Assembly: GCA_037013685.1 (NCBI GenBank) | Contig: CM072885.1 | Span: 27,379,442 to 27,443,441 of the forward strand | Length of the DNA stretch: 64,000 nt | Direction: 5' to 3' | DNA from: Acridotheres tristis | Taxonomy: Eukaryota > Chordata > Aves > Passeriformes > Sturnidae | In this document: positions 49,601 to 59,609 of the stretch, piece after piece | Layout of the letters: each line of letters begins with the position of its first letter | Numbering within the stretch: position 1 is the stretch's first letter | Notes under the pieces: generated by a model | What the model saw: the letters and a program-made list of their open reading frames with translations, nothing else | The model's database searches: none | Told to the model about the DNA's origin: nothing | Made by a program: the position numbers and the translations under genes

Positions 49601-52266
49601 TGTTCAGTTTGTGCTGGAAAATTCTTCCAGAGCTGTTGCAGTCTGTCATTGTTAAAGGCAAATGAACTGGTTATGGCTTCCTCTGCAGAACCTTGCAGGT
49701 GCTGCACCAGGTGAAAGGAATTGTTTTGTTGCAAAGAAGTTGTATCTGTTTATCCCACCTCGCTTTTAAGGGTGGAGGGCTTGTCCCTCAAATTGCAATA
49801 CACAAGTTAAGCAGTTTGCCTGGCAACAGATGTGTGATGAGATAGCAAAAGCATAAAGACAGAGACACAGTACCATGCGGAGCTATAGGAATAAAATTAG
49901 AAATGAGCTGACTGAGATGATGTGCTAAAAACTGAATTCTGTTAATGCTATTCCAAGCCTGCAAGGCGGGCTGGATGGAGGAGACTGGTGTTGCTGTCAT
50001 TAAACAGGGAAGAGAAGAGGAAGCAAATGGATGCAGAACAGGGAAAGAATGAGTGGCCACGTGGTATGCTTTAGAATAACTTTAAGGTGATGCACCCAAA
50101 TGGGGAGGCAGCCTGGTGACTGGCACAACCAAGTCAGGAGTGATGTGTTGCAGGCACCAGGCTCTTGCTGTAGGCAGTTTGTGCTGCCGACTGGTGCCAT
50201 GGCATGGGCTCCAAGCCCATGGTGGTTTAAGCTGTGCTTTTTGGTGCTCTCAGGCAATGCTTTGGTGCAGTTCTTCAGGCCTCTTCAAGGCTATTAGAGG
50301 ACATCACTACAAGAGCTGGTGATTCTGCCGTGCTTTGAGATTTACTGTTTTCTGGGTTTAGTTTAGAAGGCCTTCTCATGATGCCTCCTTCTTGCCTTGA
50401 GATCGCAACAAATGCTGAAAGCTTTGAGTTCAGAACAAGTGCTGTAATACCATTCCTAGATGACCAGGGTACTGCTGGGAAATTGGTGAATAGACTCAAA
50501 AGTCTATTCTGGTCTCTCATGAAGGGGGTGTGAAATTTCTTTCATACCTTAGAACTCCAGAACCCATCAGGATTTATCACTTCAATATTGCAGAGACCTG
50601 GAAAAGGAATTTCAGATTTATGTAGTGCGTGCAGTCACTTGATCTCAGTCTGGTTTAGAAATTATTTTAAACATGTCTTTACTCATTCAAGATACTGGGA
50701 GTAATATTTTCAAATTATTTTTAAGAAAAATACTTGCCACAGAGAAACATTCATCAAGATGTGACTCAACTGTTTTTTGTGTAAGTTTAATAAATATTTT
50801 AGTGAAGTGACCTGAACAATTTTCTAGCTGTTCCTAGAACTCAAAAATGTGCCTGGCCTGTGAAAGCAGGAATAGACTTACAGTATGCCACAGGAAGTAA
50901 ATTCTTGAGTTAGGACTGCTTATTATGGAGAGGCTCCTATTAGATTAATTGACTTGCAAATATCTGTAATAACTATTTAAAAGAAAAACATTCTACTTAA
51001 ACTTGAGCATTCTTATAGCAGAGACTAAATCCTTATCTGAGAGTTCAGTTTGTCCAAAAGGCTCATTTCTGTCTGTTCTCCAACTGAAGAATTTAGGAGT
51101 CATCATTATGCCTTCAAAATGTTGTTAATTTCTTCAAATTGTTTTTAATGTAAATAGTCTGAAGCAAAGAACTAAAGCAGCCTTTTAGTCTCATGAAGCA
51201 AAATAGTTATGAAAATAAATTGTCAACACTGATAAAGACATCAAAATCTCAGATGAACCCTGTTCTTGAGTCTGTCTAATATGCATTTCAGGGCTCTTAA
51301 CTTCCCATTGTGTTGACCATACAGACACAACTCTGCAACAGTCAAGGTCTTGTCCCAGGGTTAGCAATTGCTGTTCACCAGCAGCTTTCACTGGATTTAC
51401 CTCTGTTTCCTGAAAGTATTTAATTAGTACTGCTAATTTGATTTTTTGGCTAGGGTTTCTGTGCTTTCTTCTGCAAGAAGTGTTTTTAAGTTGTGGAGTT
51501 AAAGGAAGCTTTGCCATTTGTTTCAGTGGAAGCAGGGTACAGCAAAGAGTAGCTGCGCATGTCCGGAATGTCAGTCTGCACATGCAGTTATTGCATCTGA
51601 AGATCAACTTATGTAGTCAGCTGAAAATGTAACTTAATTATATAGTTCAGTGAGAAACTGTGTAGGGCAGCTGTGGCTAGTGAAATCCAATGTGAAAGGA
51701 ACACACAATTTTAAAACAGATTCATTGTCTGTAAACCCAGAGCAAAAGGAGCTAAGTGAGGATTTTGGTTTTCTGGAAAAAACATGAATACAATGATACA
51801 GCACTTCAAACATGGTCTCTACATACACGTTGAGGTTTTGTTTGTCAGTGGGGGTTTTTTGTTAGTTTTTTCATTGATTGTTTTTTTTCCCCTAAATAAC
51901 AGTGACTGGCTTGTGGGTGCTGTCTCTTTGCAGGAAAAATTTTGGTCCAGTATTCCAGTTTGAAAATGTAGCATTGCAGGGTGTCAAACCCCAGTAACCT
52001 GTGCTTTGAGATCCTGAGTATAGGGCCTTAGAGGAAATCTGTTTTCCAGATGTTTAGATAGTATTGAAGAGGAGATACATGAATGTTCTCTAGTTTTGGT
52101 GATCTGGAGAACACTGTCTTTGTTTATAGGTACATCCTGGGAAAATCTTTGTGGAATCAGTGTTTCTGTGCAGAAATTGTGTCAAAATTGATACATCTCT
52201 AGGAAACAGGTGCCTTGTTAGATACATTTTCCTCTTAATATGTGGTGTCTCTTGGAATCTTTTTAG
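46689..52266. other. Intron sequence between ERV A/solo LTR and ERV B
   Basis: No exon, RNA gene or repeat family was recognised. Low-complexity T/G runs occur at about 48729-48755 and 51836-51894. Confidence 0.5.
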
Positions 52267-52595
52267 TGTCGCAATGCAAGCTGGCTTGTACTGGGCAGTT
52301 AATCTGACCACTGATAAGAGAAGCGGCCTGGCCTGATAAAACAGGCCCCCAGAGAACAGAGATAGGACAGAATTGGAGACAGACAAGGATGTGACCCAAT
52401 GAGTTCCAGCCCAAGCTGCAGAGAGCTATTGGTCAGAGAGCTGAGCAGCCTGAACTTGGAGCCAATCACAGGTGCTTACCCGGGAACATTAAAAGGGGTA
52501 TATGAGGTGAAGTCAAAAGGGAATAAAGGCTTTTTGTCACATGGATTACAGAGTGCTGTGTCTCTGTCTCCGGCACAGCACCAGTCAACGCATCA
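52267..52595 (+). repeat. ERV B 5' LTR
   Basis: 329 bases, TGTCGCAATGC to CAACGCATCA. A TATA-like ATTAAAAGG lies near 52488 and AATAAA at 52522-52527. It differs from the 3' LTR at seven sites, all transitions as counted by eye. Confidence 0.95.
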
Positions 52596-52597
52596 CC

Positions 52598-52617
52598 TGG
52601 TGAGCTGCGATGTGATC
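52598..52617 (+). other. ERV B primer binding site, possibly tRNA-Trp
   Basis: The sequence TGGTGAGCTGCGATGTGATC starts two bases after the LTR. It resembles the tRNA-Trp complement (TGGTGACCCCGACGTGATC) if one inserted base and three mismatches are allowed, as used by avian class II viruses. The match is weak. Confidence 0.45.
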
Positions 52618-52656
52618 TGACATAGCCATACTGCCGTGAGCGCGGGAGACAGAGCC

Positions 52657-52820
52657 GTCCAGAGAGACAGGGAGTACTGGCCAAGAGTCAGGGTTGTCCA
52701 AGAGACAGGAGACGCCCATGAGGTGGTAATTTTTGGCCTGGAGCCAGGTCGTCCGAGAAGATGCCCAAAATAGAGGCAGATAATTTCTGGCCAGAGCCAG
52801 GTCGTCCGAAGAGACGGGAA
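52657..52820 (+). repeat. ERV B leader tandem repeat
   Basis: Four imperfect units begin GTCC(A/G)AGAGA-like at 52657, 52696, 52751 and 52804, spaced 39, 55 and 53 bases. Units 1-3 end with a GGCC...AG(T/C)CAGG line. They lie between the primer binding site and gag, where packaging signals usually are. Confidence 0.65.
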
Positions 52821-52849
52821 GAAACTTTATCTGAAAAGCTGAAAAAAAC

Positions 52850-53248
52850 ATGGGAAGCATCTATTCTGCAGACACACACCTGGCGGTAAAGGTATGGATA
52901 GTGTTTTTGGAGGAATGGGAAATAGAATATGAAAAAGAACCACTCTTTAATTTAATACTATGGACAAAAGAAAAGCGGCTAGAACTAACCGGGGAGACTG
53001 CACTAGATATGGACTATTGCAATAAAATTGGAAAAGAAATCATAAATAGAGCATTAAAAAATGATACACAAACAGTTAAGGTGGTAAAACCTTGGAGGAT
53101 CATTCAAAACTTAATAAAACAGATTAAATCCTCAATGCAGACCTATGAGGAGGATGACAACCAAACGAGGATAAGGAGGAATATGGAGAAATGCATCCGA
53201 GCCCCTACAAATGGCAGCACAGAGAATGAATTTACCTTCTCAGTGTGA
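52850..53248 (+). pseudogene. gag: ERV B gag matrix domain
   Basis: The ATG at 52850 gives MGSIYSADTHLAVKVW, with Gly 2 for myristoylation, and an open frame of 132 codons rich in charged residues, as for betaretroviral matrix. It ends at TGA (53246-53248) where a longer gag should continue. It is the best-preserved part of ERV B gag. The assignment rests on position, the myristoylation start and the downstream capsid and NC. Confidence 0.8.
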
Positions 53249-53760
53249 AGCGGCTCCACAGACCAGTTAACCCGCTGCAGCCAGAAATAAGGGGCCAGCA
53301 GAACGCTCCCTGCCATCCCAGGGAAAAGCGGGGGGAAAAAGATCCCAAAATGGCAGCGACCACATGGTCCTGGGCAGGAGAAAGGAAACATAGCCTCCCT
53401 CATGGGATGCACTTCTGCCCCAAGCCCCACCCTGGTGGGGTACGCCTCCTACTCCAACCACGCCTTGGTGGGTGGTACCTCCAGCCCCAGCCCAGCCTCC
53501 AGAGGGTGTGTCTTTGCCCCAAGTTGTCATGGAGACCCCCACCGATCCCCAAGAAGAGGCGCACCATGATGAGATCACACAAGGAGAGACACACGATAAA
53601 CCCAGAAGTGCCTTGGGACCAAGAGATACCAAAACCCTGAGAACCACTCCAGAACTGAGGTTCAGCCCCGATCCTGCAGCGCCCACAGCTTTTTCACATC
53701 AGAAGCCAAGCATCAAACAGCTCCAAAATGTCACTACACAGAGGAATAGCTAGAGCATCC
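53249..53760 (+). pseudogene. gag: ERV B gag proline-rich middle region
   Basis: The region is rich in CC-containing codons. The frame open at 53472-53753 reads PPAPAQPPEGVSLPQ and onward, a proline-rich stretch as found between matrix and capsid in betaretroviruses. Stops and frame changes separate it from matrix and capsid, so it is not translatable as part of gag. Confidence 0.65.
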
Positions 53761-53939
53761 AGGAAAAGAACACAAGCTGCACCTTGGCAGCCAGCCTCCA
53801 AACAGCAGCTCCAGCCCCACTGATGTTCTGATCAGAGGTCGTCTCTTCCTGGGACCCGACTGTCTTCTGGATGAAGGTAAAGCAAAAAGCTTTGGAATCT
53901 TGCGATTTAGAGGGGGCTGAATTAATTGCTGTGCCTATG

Positions 53940-54860
53940 TCTTTGCCTACAGAAGAGGACTGACAGGGTCGGGGAGAAACAATAATGGCATTCCCAGTAA
54001 TAAGGGGAAATGGAGCTACTCCGGATAAATATGTAGCCTTTAATTGGCAAATTCTTGCAGAATTACACCAGTTGGTTGCTAAGGATGGGTTGGGATGCCC
54101 TGCTGTGACAAATATGCTTAGATTTGTGACTGACACCCTATGATATAAAACAGATTGCGAAATTAATCTGTGCTCCAGTGCAGTATATGATGTTTGAATC
54201 CTCCTGGAGAACATATGCAGAGGAACAAGAGTTTAAAAACTCGAGGCTATCACATCAAGACCCGTGCTTTGGGGCGGGGGTCCCCCAACTCATGGGAGTG
54301 TGCCCCATGGAAGATCCTCAAACCCAAGCACGCTTAAATTCTGCAATACTAAACCAGGCAAAAAATTAGGGATGAGAGCCCTAAATAAGTTTACAAACAT
54401 GTCTGTACCAACCCAGAGATATACAAATATAAAACAAAATCCTAGTGAATTGTACGTGCACTTCATAGAACGATTACAAGATGCCATGGAAAAACAAATT
54501 GCTAATGAAGATGCAAGGAATCGGGTATTGTTGCAATTAGCATGAGATAATGCAAATGAAGACTGTAGAAAAATTATAAGTGCATTGCCCAAAGAAGATC
54601 TATCCTTGGAATAAATGATTAATGCATGTGCTAGGGTTGGGACTGTATCACATAACATGGATATGTTAGCTAATTCTTTTGCAGCTGCAGTAAGGATGAA
54701 AGTGAATTGTTTCAACTGTGGACAACCAGGCCATATAAAAGCAAACTGTCCCAAGAAGCCAACCTCACAGAAGAAGGCTCAGGGACAGGATAACGTCAAT
54801 TTACCCTGTAAGTGATGTGGAAAACTTGGACATGAAACTAAGGTATGCAGATCCAAATAT
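53940..54860 (+). pseudogene. gag: ERV B gag capsid and nucleocapsid
   Basis: Capsid starts around AFPVIRGNGATPDKYVAF (from about 53985) and continues, after frameshifts and stops, in other frames. A major-homology-like segment 'QNPSELYVHFIERLQDAMEK' lies near 54435-54494, and stops are at about 54543 and 54614. Nucleocapsid has two zinc knuckles: the first (54708-54749) is a complete C-x2-C-x4-H-x4-C, CFNCGQPGHIKANC. The second (54807-54847) has the same spacing but a TGA (54813-54815) between its first two Cys. The gene is non-functional. Confidence 0.88.
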
Positions 54861-54919
54861 CATATTAATGGTCAGCTTCTTAAGGAACAGGGAAACTTGA
54901 GACTGAGTGCAATGGGGGA

Positions 54920-55689
54920 ATGTGCCTGGACAGAAATGTTTCCTCAACCTCCTGCACAAGCCTTTGTGACCAACTCACAGCCAGGACAAGGGGATCAACC
55001 GGCCTGGATGTTTACACCTCAGCCATAGTAACCATAAACTCATTAGAAGTGCATAGAGTCCCCCTTGAGGCTCAAGGGCCCATAGGGAAAGGACTAAGTG
55101 CCCTTCTTTTGGGAAGATCCAGTGCTATATTACAAGGTATCTTTGTGCATCCTGGTGTAATAGATGCAGATTTCACAGGGCAAATATGTGCCATGGTATC
55201 CACTCCTTCTCCACCTGTAACTATCCACCTGAAAAAACTAGGATTGCACAACTTGTCCTTTTTAAGTCTTGTGTTCCCAGTGCAGATGCAAAGGGGCGGG
55301 GAGACCAAGGCTTTGGATCAACGGGACAACCAGAGGTATTTTGGACTCAAATTATAGGTAAAGACAGACCTATCATAAAATGTACTGTTACTATGCCTAA
55401 AGCCAAGCCTTCACAGATAGAGATTAAGGGTTTGGTTGACACTGGATCTGATGTTACTATCATTGCTGCTTACAAATGGCCTCTATCTTGGCCTACTCCA
55501 CTCTCAGGAACCTCTGTTGCTGGTATTGGAGGGACTGCACAAAGTTATCTCAGTGATAATCCTGTGCTGATCAAAAGTGATAAAGGGCAAACAGCCACAG
55601 TGTGGCCATACGTGCTAGAGGGATATATGAGCATATGGGGGAGGGATGTGTTGTCAGCATGGGGGGTCCGGGTGGGGACGGATTTTTGA
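54920..55689 (+). pseudogene. pro: ERV B dUTPase-protease region
   Basis: The five dUTPase motifs are visible in order: GLDVYTSA (near 55000), LLLGRSSA (near 55107), GVIDADFTGQI (near 55154), TRIAQLVLF (near 55241) and RGDQGFGSTG (near 55300). dUTPase limits uracil in viral DNA. Motifs 1-3 and 4-5 are in different frames, so a frameshift lies at about 55200-55240. The aspartic protease follows in the second frame, with active-site LVDTGSDVTII near 55433-55465, and ends near 55687. A dUTPase fused ahead of protease is a betaretroviral arrangement. Confidence 0.9.
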
Positions 55690-55734
55690 CAGGCGCTGTT
55701 GTAATAGAGGGTGAACAGCATCCCACATTTGCTT

Positions 55735-55910
55735 TGCAGTGGCTCACTACTCAGCCAGTATGGGTTCCACAATGGCCCCTAACAGAAGAGAAATTAGAAG
55801 CCCTCAAAATCCTGGTTCAAGAACAATTGGTTCAAGGGCACATAGAACCATCTACAAGTGCATGGAATAGCCCAATATTTGTCATAAAAAAGAAATCTGG
55901 AAAGTGGAGG
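55735..55910 (+). pseudogene. pol: ERV B reverse transcriptase, first part
   Basis: The frame reads [20 protein letters not shown], then [20 protein letters not shown] and [19 protein letters not shown], the finger region of betaretroviral RT. It is cut at 55910 by the nested solo LTR and resumes at 56300 in another position of the same gene. Confidence 0.9.
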
Positions 55911-56299
55911 AGTGGTTACTGCACTGCAAAGACAGAGAAAAGACAGCAACACACACGAACCACTTTGGGGAGAAAAGGCCAACTTTATTGTACGGACAAC
56001 CCGTATTTAAAGTGTGTTACTTGAAGCTAGGATAGGACAGTAGTTCATTGGACAATTGGGAAAAATATCCTTGGGACAGTACCTCAGGATGTATCCCATG
56101 GGAAAGACACCAGGTGTTAATCTTTATTATGAATTCCACTCTGTTTTTCACCATGTTATCACCTTGGGAAACTTCCTCCCTGACTGAAGCTATAGTCAGC
56201 TTGTCAGCCTGGGAATGGAGCTGAGAGTCAGGAGAAATCCAGGCCTGACAAGAATTCCCAAGCTGTAGTTCCCTAGCTCTCTAAATGTGTGTGTCCACA
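55911..56299 (-). mobile_element. Solo LTR nested inside ERV B RT, antisense
   Basis: The insertion is flanked by TGGAGG at 55905-55910 and TGGAGG at 56300-56305, a perfect 6-base target duplication, and RT sequence continues on either side. On the minus strand it starts TGTGGACACACAC and ends GTAACCACT; the last base departs from the usual CA end by a mutation. A minus-strand TTTAAATA and then CAATAAAGTTGG (near 55980-56010) give promoter and polyadenylation signals in LTR order. Length is 389 bases. It arrived after ERV B. Confidence 0.9.
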
Positions 56300-57420
56300 T
56301 GGAGGTTACTCCATGATCTGAGAAAAATCAATGCTGTTATGGAAAGCATGGGTGCTTTACAGCCAGGTATGCCATCCCCCACAATGACACCTGCCTCTTG
56401 GGACATCCTGATTGGGGACTTGAAAGACTGTTTCTTTACTATTCTATTACACCCAGATGATGCCCCAAAATTTGCTTTTACAGTGCCTTCCATTAACAAT
56501 GCTGCACCAGGGCAAACGTTATCAATGGCGTGTGCTTCCGCAGGGCATGCAAAATAGTCCAATGATCTGTCAATGGTACATGGCTCAAGCACTCTCATCA
56601 GTGAGAGAGCAATTTCCAGGTGCATATTGCTACCATTATATGGATGATATTTTGTTAGCAACCCAGACAGAAGAAGAACTTACAGAAATTCAACCAAACT
56701 TACTAAAGGTACTGAAAATATTTGGGCTGCAAGTAGCTCCTGAAAAGGTGCAGCAGCAAGCACCATGGAAATATTTGGGACTAAAAATTTTAGATCAGAC
56801 CATACAACCACAGACCATTCAATTCTCAACAAAAATTGAAACCCTAAATGATGCACAGAAACTTTTGGGTTCTATCAACTGGGTTAGACGGTATTAAGGA
56901 TTAAAAGGTTGAATAATGGTGCCAATTGTGAATCAGTTAAAGGGTGATCCAGAACTGACTTCACTGAGAAAGCTGAATCCAAAGGCAAAAGCTGCTCTTG
57001 AAACAGTAGAGCAGGCCATAACAAAGAAACAAGTCCACCGTATATGCCCAGAGGTGTGTGTTACTGTGTTTATTATCATTAAGTTTCATCCAACTGGAAT
57101 TATTGGGCAGTGGAATTCACACTGGCTTGATCCTCTGCATGTATTAGAATGGATGTTCTTGCCTCACCAGCCCAAAAAGATGGCTCCCACCGTCTTTGAG
57201 TTAATAGCACAGTTGATTATCAAATGTCGTCATAGGTGTTTGCAGTTAAATGCTAAAGATCCCTCAAAAATCATTATTCCTGTGACGCAGGAACAGTTTG
57301 AATGGTGTTTTGCAAACAGCACAGCCTTGCAAAGTGCTTTGCAAGGTTTCTCGGGTCAGATTTCTTATCATTTGCGAAGCCATAGACTGCTTAAGCTTAA
57401 GTGGGGAGACTGAACTCTCT
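56300..57420 (+). pseudogene. pol: ERV B reverse transcriptase, second part
   Basis: RT resumes with [17 protein letters not shown] and [15 protein letters not shown], then after a frame change near 56510 reads [18 protein letters not shown] and the polymerase motif YMDDILLA near 56638. Thumb and connection segments follow, with a stop at about 56895 and further open sequence to 57413, including HPTGIIGQW and DPLHVLEWMFLPHQPKK. YMDD is intact, but the gene is split by frame changes and the nested LTR. Confidence 0.92.
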
Positions 57421-57449
57421 CTCAAACCTCTCAGTAGCTGCATACTCTT

Positions 57450-58410
57450 AAAGGGTGTCACAGTGTTCATAGATGGCTCTGGGAAAACAGGGAAAGCCAT
57501 TGTATCATGGAAAGAGGGAAATGATTGGCAAACCCTAGAAGGATACGAGAGTGGATCACCTCAAATGGTAGAGCTACAAGGTGTAGCTATGGCTTTTCAG
57601 CATTTCCCTCACACTCCTCTAAATACGGTAACGGATTCTGCATATGTAGCTGATATCACCCAAAGATTAGACGAGGCACTGTTAAAGGAAGTTGAAAATG
57701 TACAGCTGTTTAAGCTACTTAAAACTCGGTGCCTTGCCATACAAGCTAGAAATTGTCCTTACTATGTATTACACATCAGAAGCCACACAGATTTACCAGG
57801 TTTCATCATAGAAGGCAATGCTCGAGCAGATAAGTTAGCTGTTCCTGCCTGGACAACACCACAGCCAGATGTGTTAACACAAGCAAGAATGTCACGTGAT
57901 TTCTTCCACCAAGGTGTCTGCGCCTTGCAGAGGCAGTTTCAGCTGTCAAACACAGAAGCTCGTAACATTGTTAACACCTGCACTGACTGCCAAGGCCACA
58001 CTGCACCACTGCAGATGGGGGTAAACCCTCATGGATTGCGTGCTTTGCAAATCTGGCAGGCTGATGTGACACATATTGCTGAATTTGGCCGTTTAAAGTA
58101 TGTACATGTCTCGATACATTTTCATCAGCAATATGGGCTACAGTACACACAGGAGAAAAGGGTAAGGATGCTATTGCACACTGGCGCTCTGCCTTTGCTA
58201 CTTTAGGGATTCCCCATCTCATCAAAACTGATAATGGTTCTGCATATATTTCACAGAGAACAAGAAATTTCTTACAGCTCTAGGGAGTGTCACACCACAC
58301 TGGCATTGCAAAAATATCAACAGGACAAGCTATCGTGGGAAGAGCACGTGGCAACTTAAAACTTACACTTAGAAAACAAAAGAGCGAAATGTGTGGTGAA
58401 ACCCCACAGA
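57450..58410 (+). pseudogene. pol: ERV B RNase H and integrase
   Basis: The open frame 57298-58206 carries RNase H with acidic residues in FIDGSG, MVELQG, TDSAYV and GNARAD. Integrase follows. The zinc-binding domain has one Cys (in FFHQGVCAL) where a His is expected, then CTDCQG. The core starts with WQADVTHI and, after a frame change near 58110-58200, continues in another frame with TDNGSAY (about 58231). Where the family has its catalytic Glu, a Gly codon is seen (QAIVGRARGN, near 58331-58360). So the integrase is dead by frame and by site. Confidence 0.9.
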
Positions 58411-59275
58411 TCAGGATAGCAAAGGCTGTATACACAATCACTTGAGAGTAATAGAAAATTCCCAGAATCCAGTTATCCTAAATCACTTCCTATCACTACA
58501 GTCATCTGGTGATAAACTGTTACCTAAGCCCAAGGTGATGTTGTGAGACCTCAACACCAATAAGTGGGGGGGTCTGTGGAATCTCATCACCTGGGGACAG
58601 GGGTACGCGTGTGTAACCACGGACACAGGTACACAGATGTGCTCATCCTGCCAGATGTGTTCATCCTGCACGGGACCACAGACAGTGTCCCCCTAAGAGC
58701 TCCTTGATGGACCTGGGGGAGCCAGATGCAGAAGAACAGCATCCTCCTGAGAGCTCCTCGACAGATGTGGAGGAGCAAGATACAGAAGGATAAATGGGAC
58801 AATTTACTCACCTACCTTACAGAGTTGTAGGACACTGAAATAACAGAGCTGTTTGTTTACAAAATATTTTACTGTTTAAAAATTGTTTTGTTATGTTTGA
58901 ATTTTGCACAGTTCTAAAACTGATTGGTATATTAAGTTATAGTTTTAAAAGAAGAAGTTTAAAGGTTTATGGTTAAAGAGTTAAGTTATATTTCTATGTT
59001 AAGCAGTTAAATTGTTATATGTGAAACCAAAATGTGCTAAATTTATCTGAGCGCTCCTGAACATAAGCACTGCAGCTTCTGGTATGTGGAACTCATCACT
59101 ATCCAAAAAAGCCAAATTTATTAAGCTAAGTAAAAAACCCCATTCCAATTGAATTTATGCTGTCAGTGTTATCTTGTGTGCAAAAAAGGGCCCTTGCAAG
59201 TTAGATTACAGAGAACAAGCTGCACACTTGTGTTTTAAATTTTTTCTTCAAATTAATAAAAAAGAAACAGGGAAT
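58411..59275 (+). other. ERV B 3' region without recognisable env
   Basis: No env signal peptide, heptad repeat or C-x6/7-CC motif was seen. It holds a short tandem pair AGATGTGCTCATCCTGCC/AGATGTGTTCATCCTGCA near 58635-58671 and an imperfect duplicated acidic segment at 58698-58793 ending in TAA. The last part is AT-rich, and a purine run AAAAAAGAAACAGGGAAT stands just before the 3' LTR as polypurine tract. Confidence 0.7.
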
Positions 59276-59604
59276 TGTCGCAGTGCGAGCTGGCTTGTAC
59301 TGGGCAGTTAATCTGACCACTGATAAGAGAAGCGGCCTGGCCTGATAAAACAGGCCCCCAGAGAACAGAGATAGGACAGAATTGGAGACAGACAAGGATG
59401 TGACCCAATGAGTTCCAGCCCAAGCTGCAGAGAGCTATTGGTCAGAGAGCTGAGCAGCCTGAATTTGGAGCCAATCACAGGTGCCTACCCAGGAACATTA
59501 AAAGGGGTATATGAGGTGAAGTCAAAAGGGAATAAAGGCTTTTTGTCACATGGATTACAGAGTGCTGTGTCTCTGTCTCCGGCACAGCGCCAGTCAACGT
59601 ATCA
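59276..59604 (+). repeat. ERV B 3' LTR
   Basis: 329 bases, TGTCGCAGTGC to CAACGTATCA, with AATAAA at 59531-59536. It differs at seven sites from the 5' LTR. Confidence 0.95.
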
Positions 59605-59609
59605 TTCAG

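Larger units (their letters stand above)
52267..59604 (+). mobile_element. ERV B: older betaretrovirus-like provirus, env-less
   Basis: Two 329-base LTRs (52267-52595 and 59276-59604) differ by seven substitutions. The interior reads gag, dUTPase-protease, RT, RNase H and integrase. A dUTPase in front of protease and a YMDD RT are typical of betaretrovirus-like (class II) elements. The flanks TTTAG (52262-52266) and TTCAG (59605-59609) agree at four of five bases; no clean 6-base duplication was found, so the target duplication has decayed or differs. No env was recognised in the 0.9 kb between integrase and the 3' LTR. Many stops and frameshifts, and a nested LTR in RT, make it inactive. It lies sense to PPM1H. 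Confidence 0.93.

Noticed and set aside
52261..52266. A 6-base target duplication for ERV B
   Set aside because: TTTTAG on the left and TTCAGT on the right do not match over six bases. Only TTTAG/TTCAG (four of five) can be supported.
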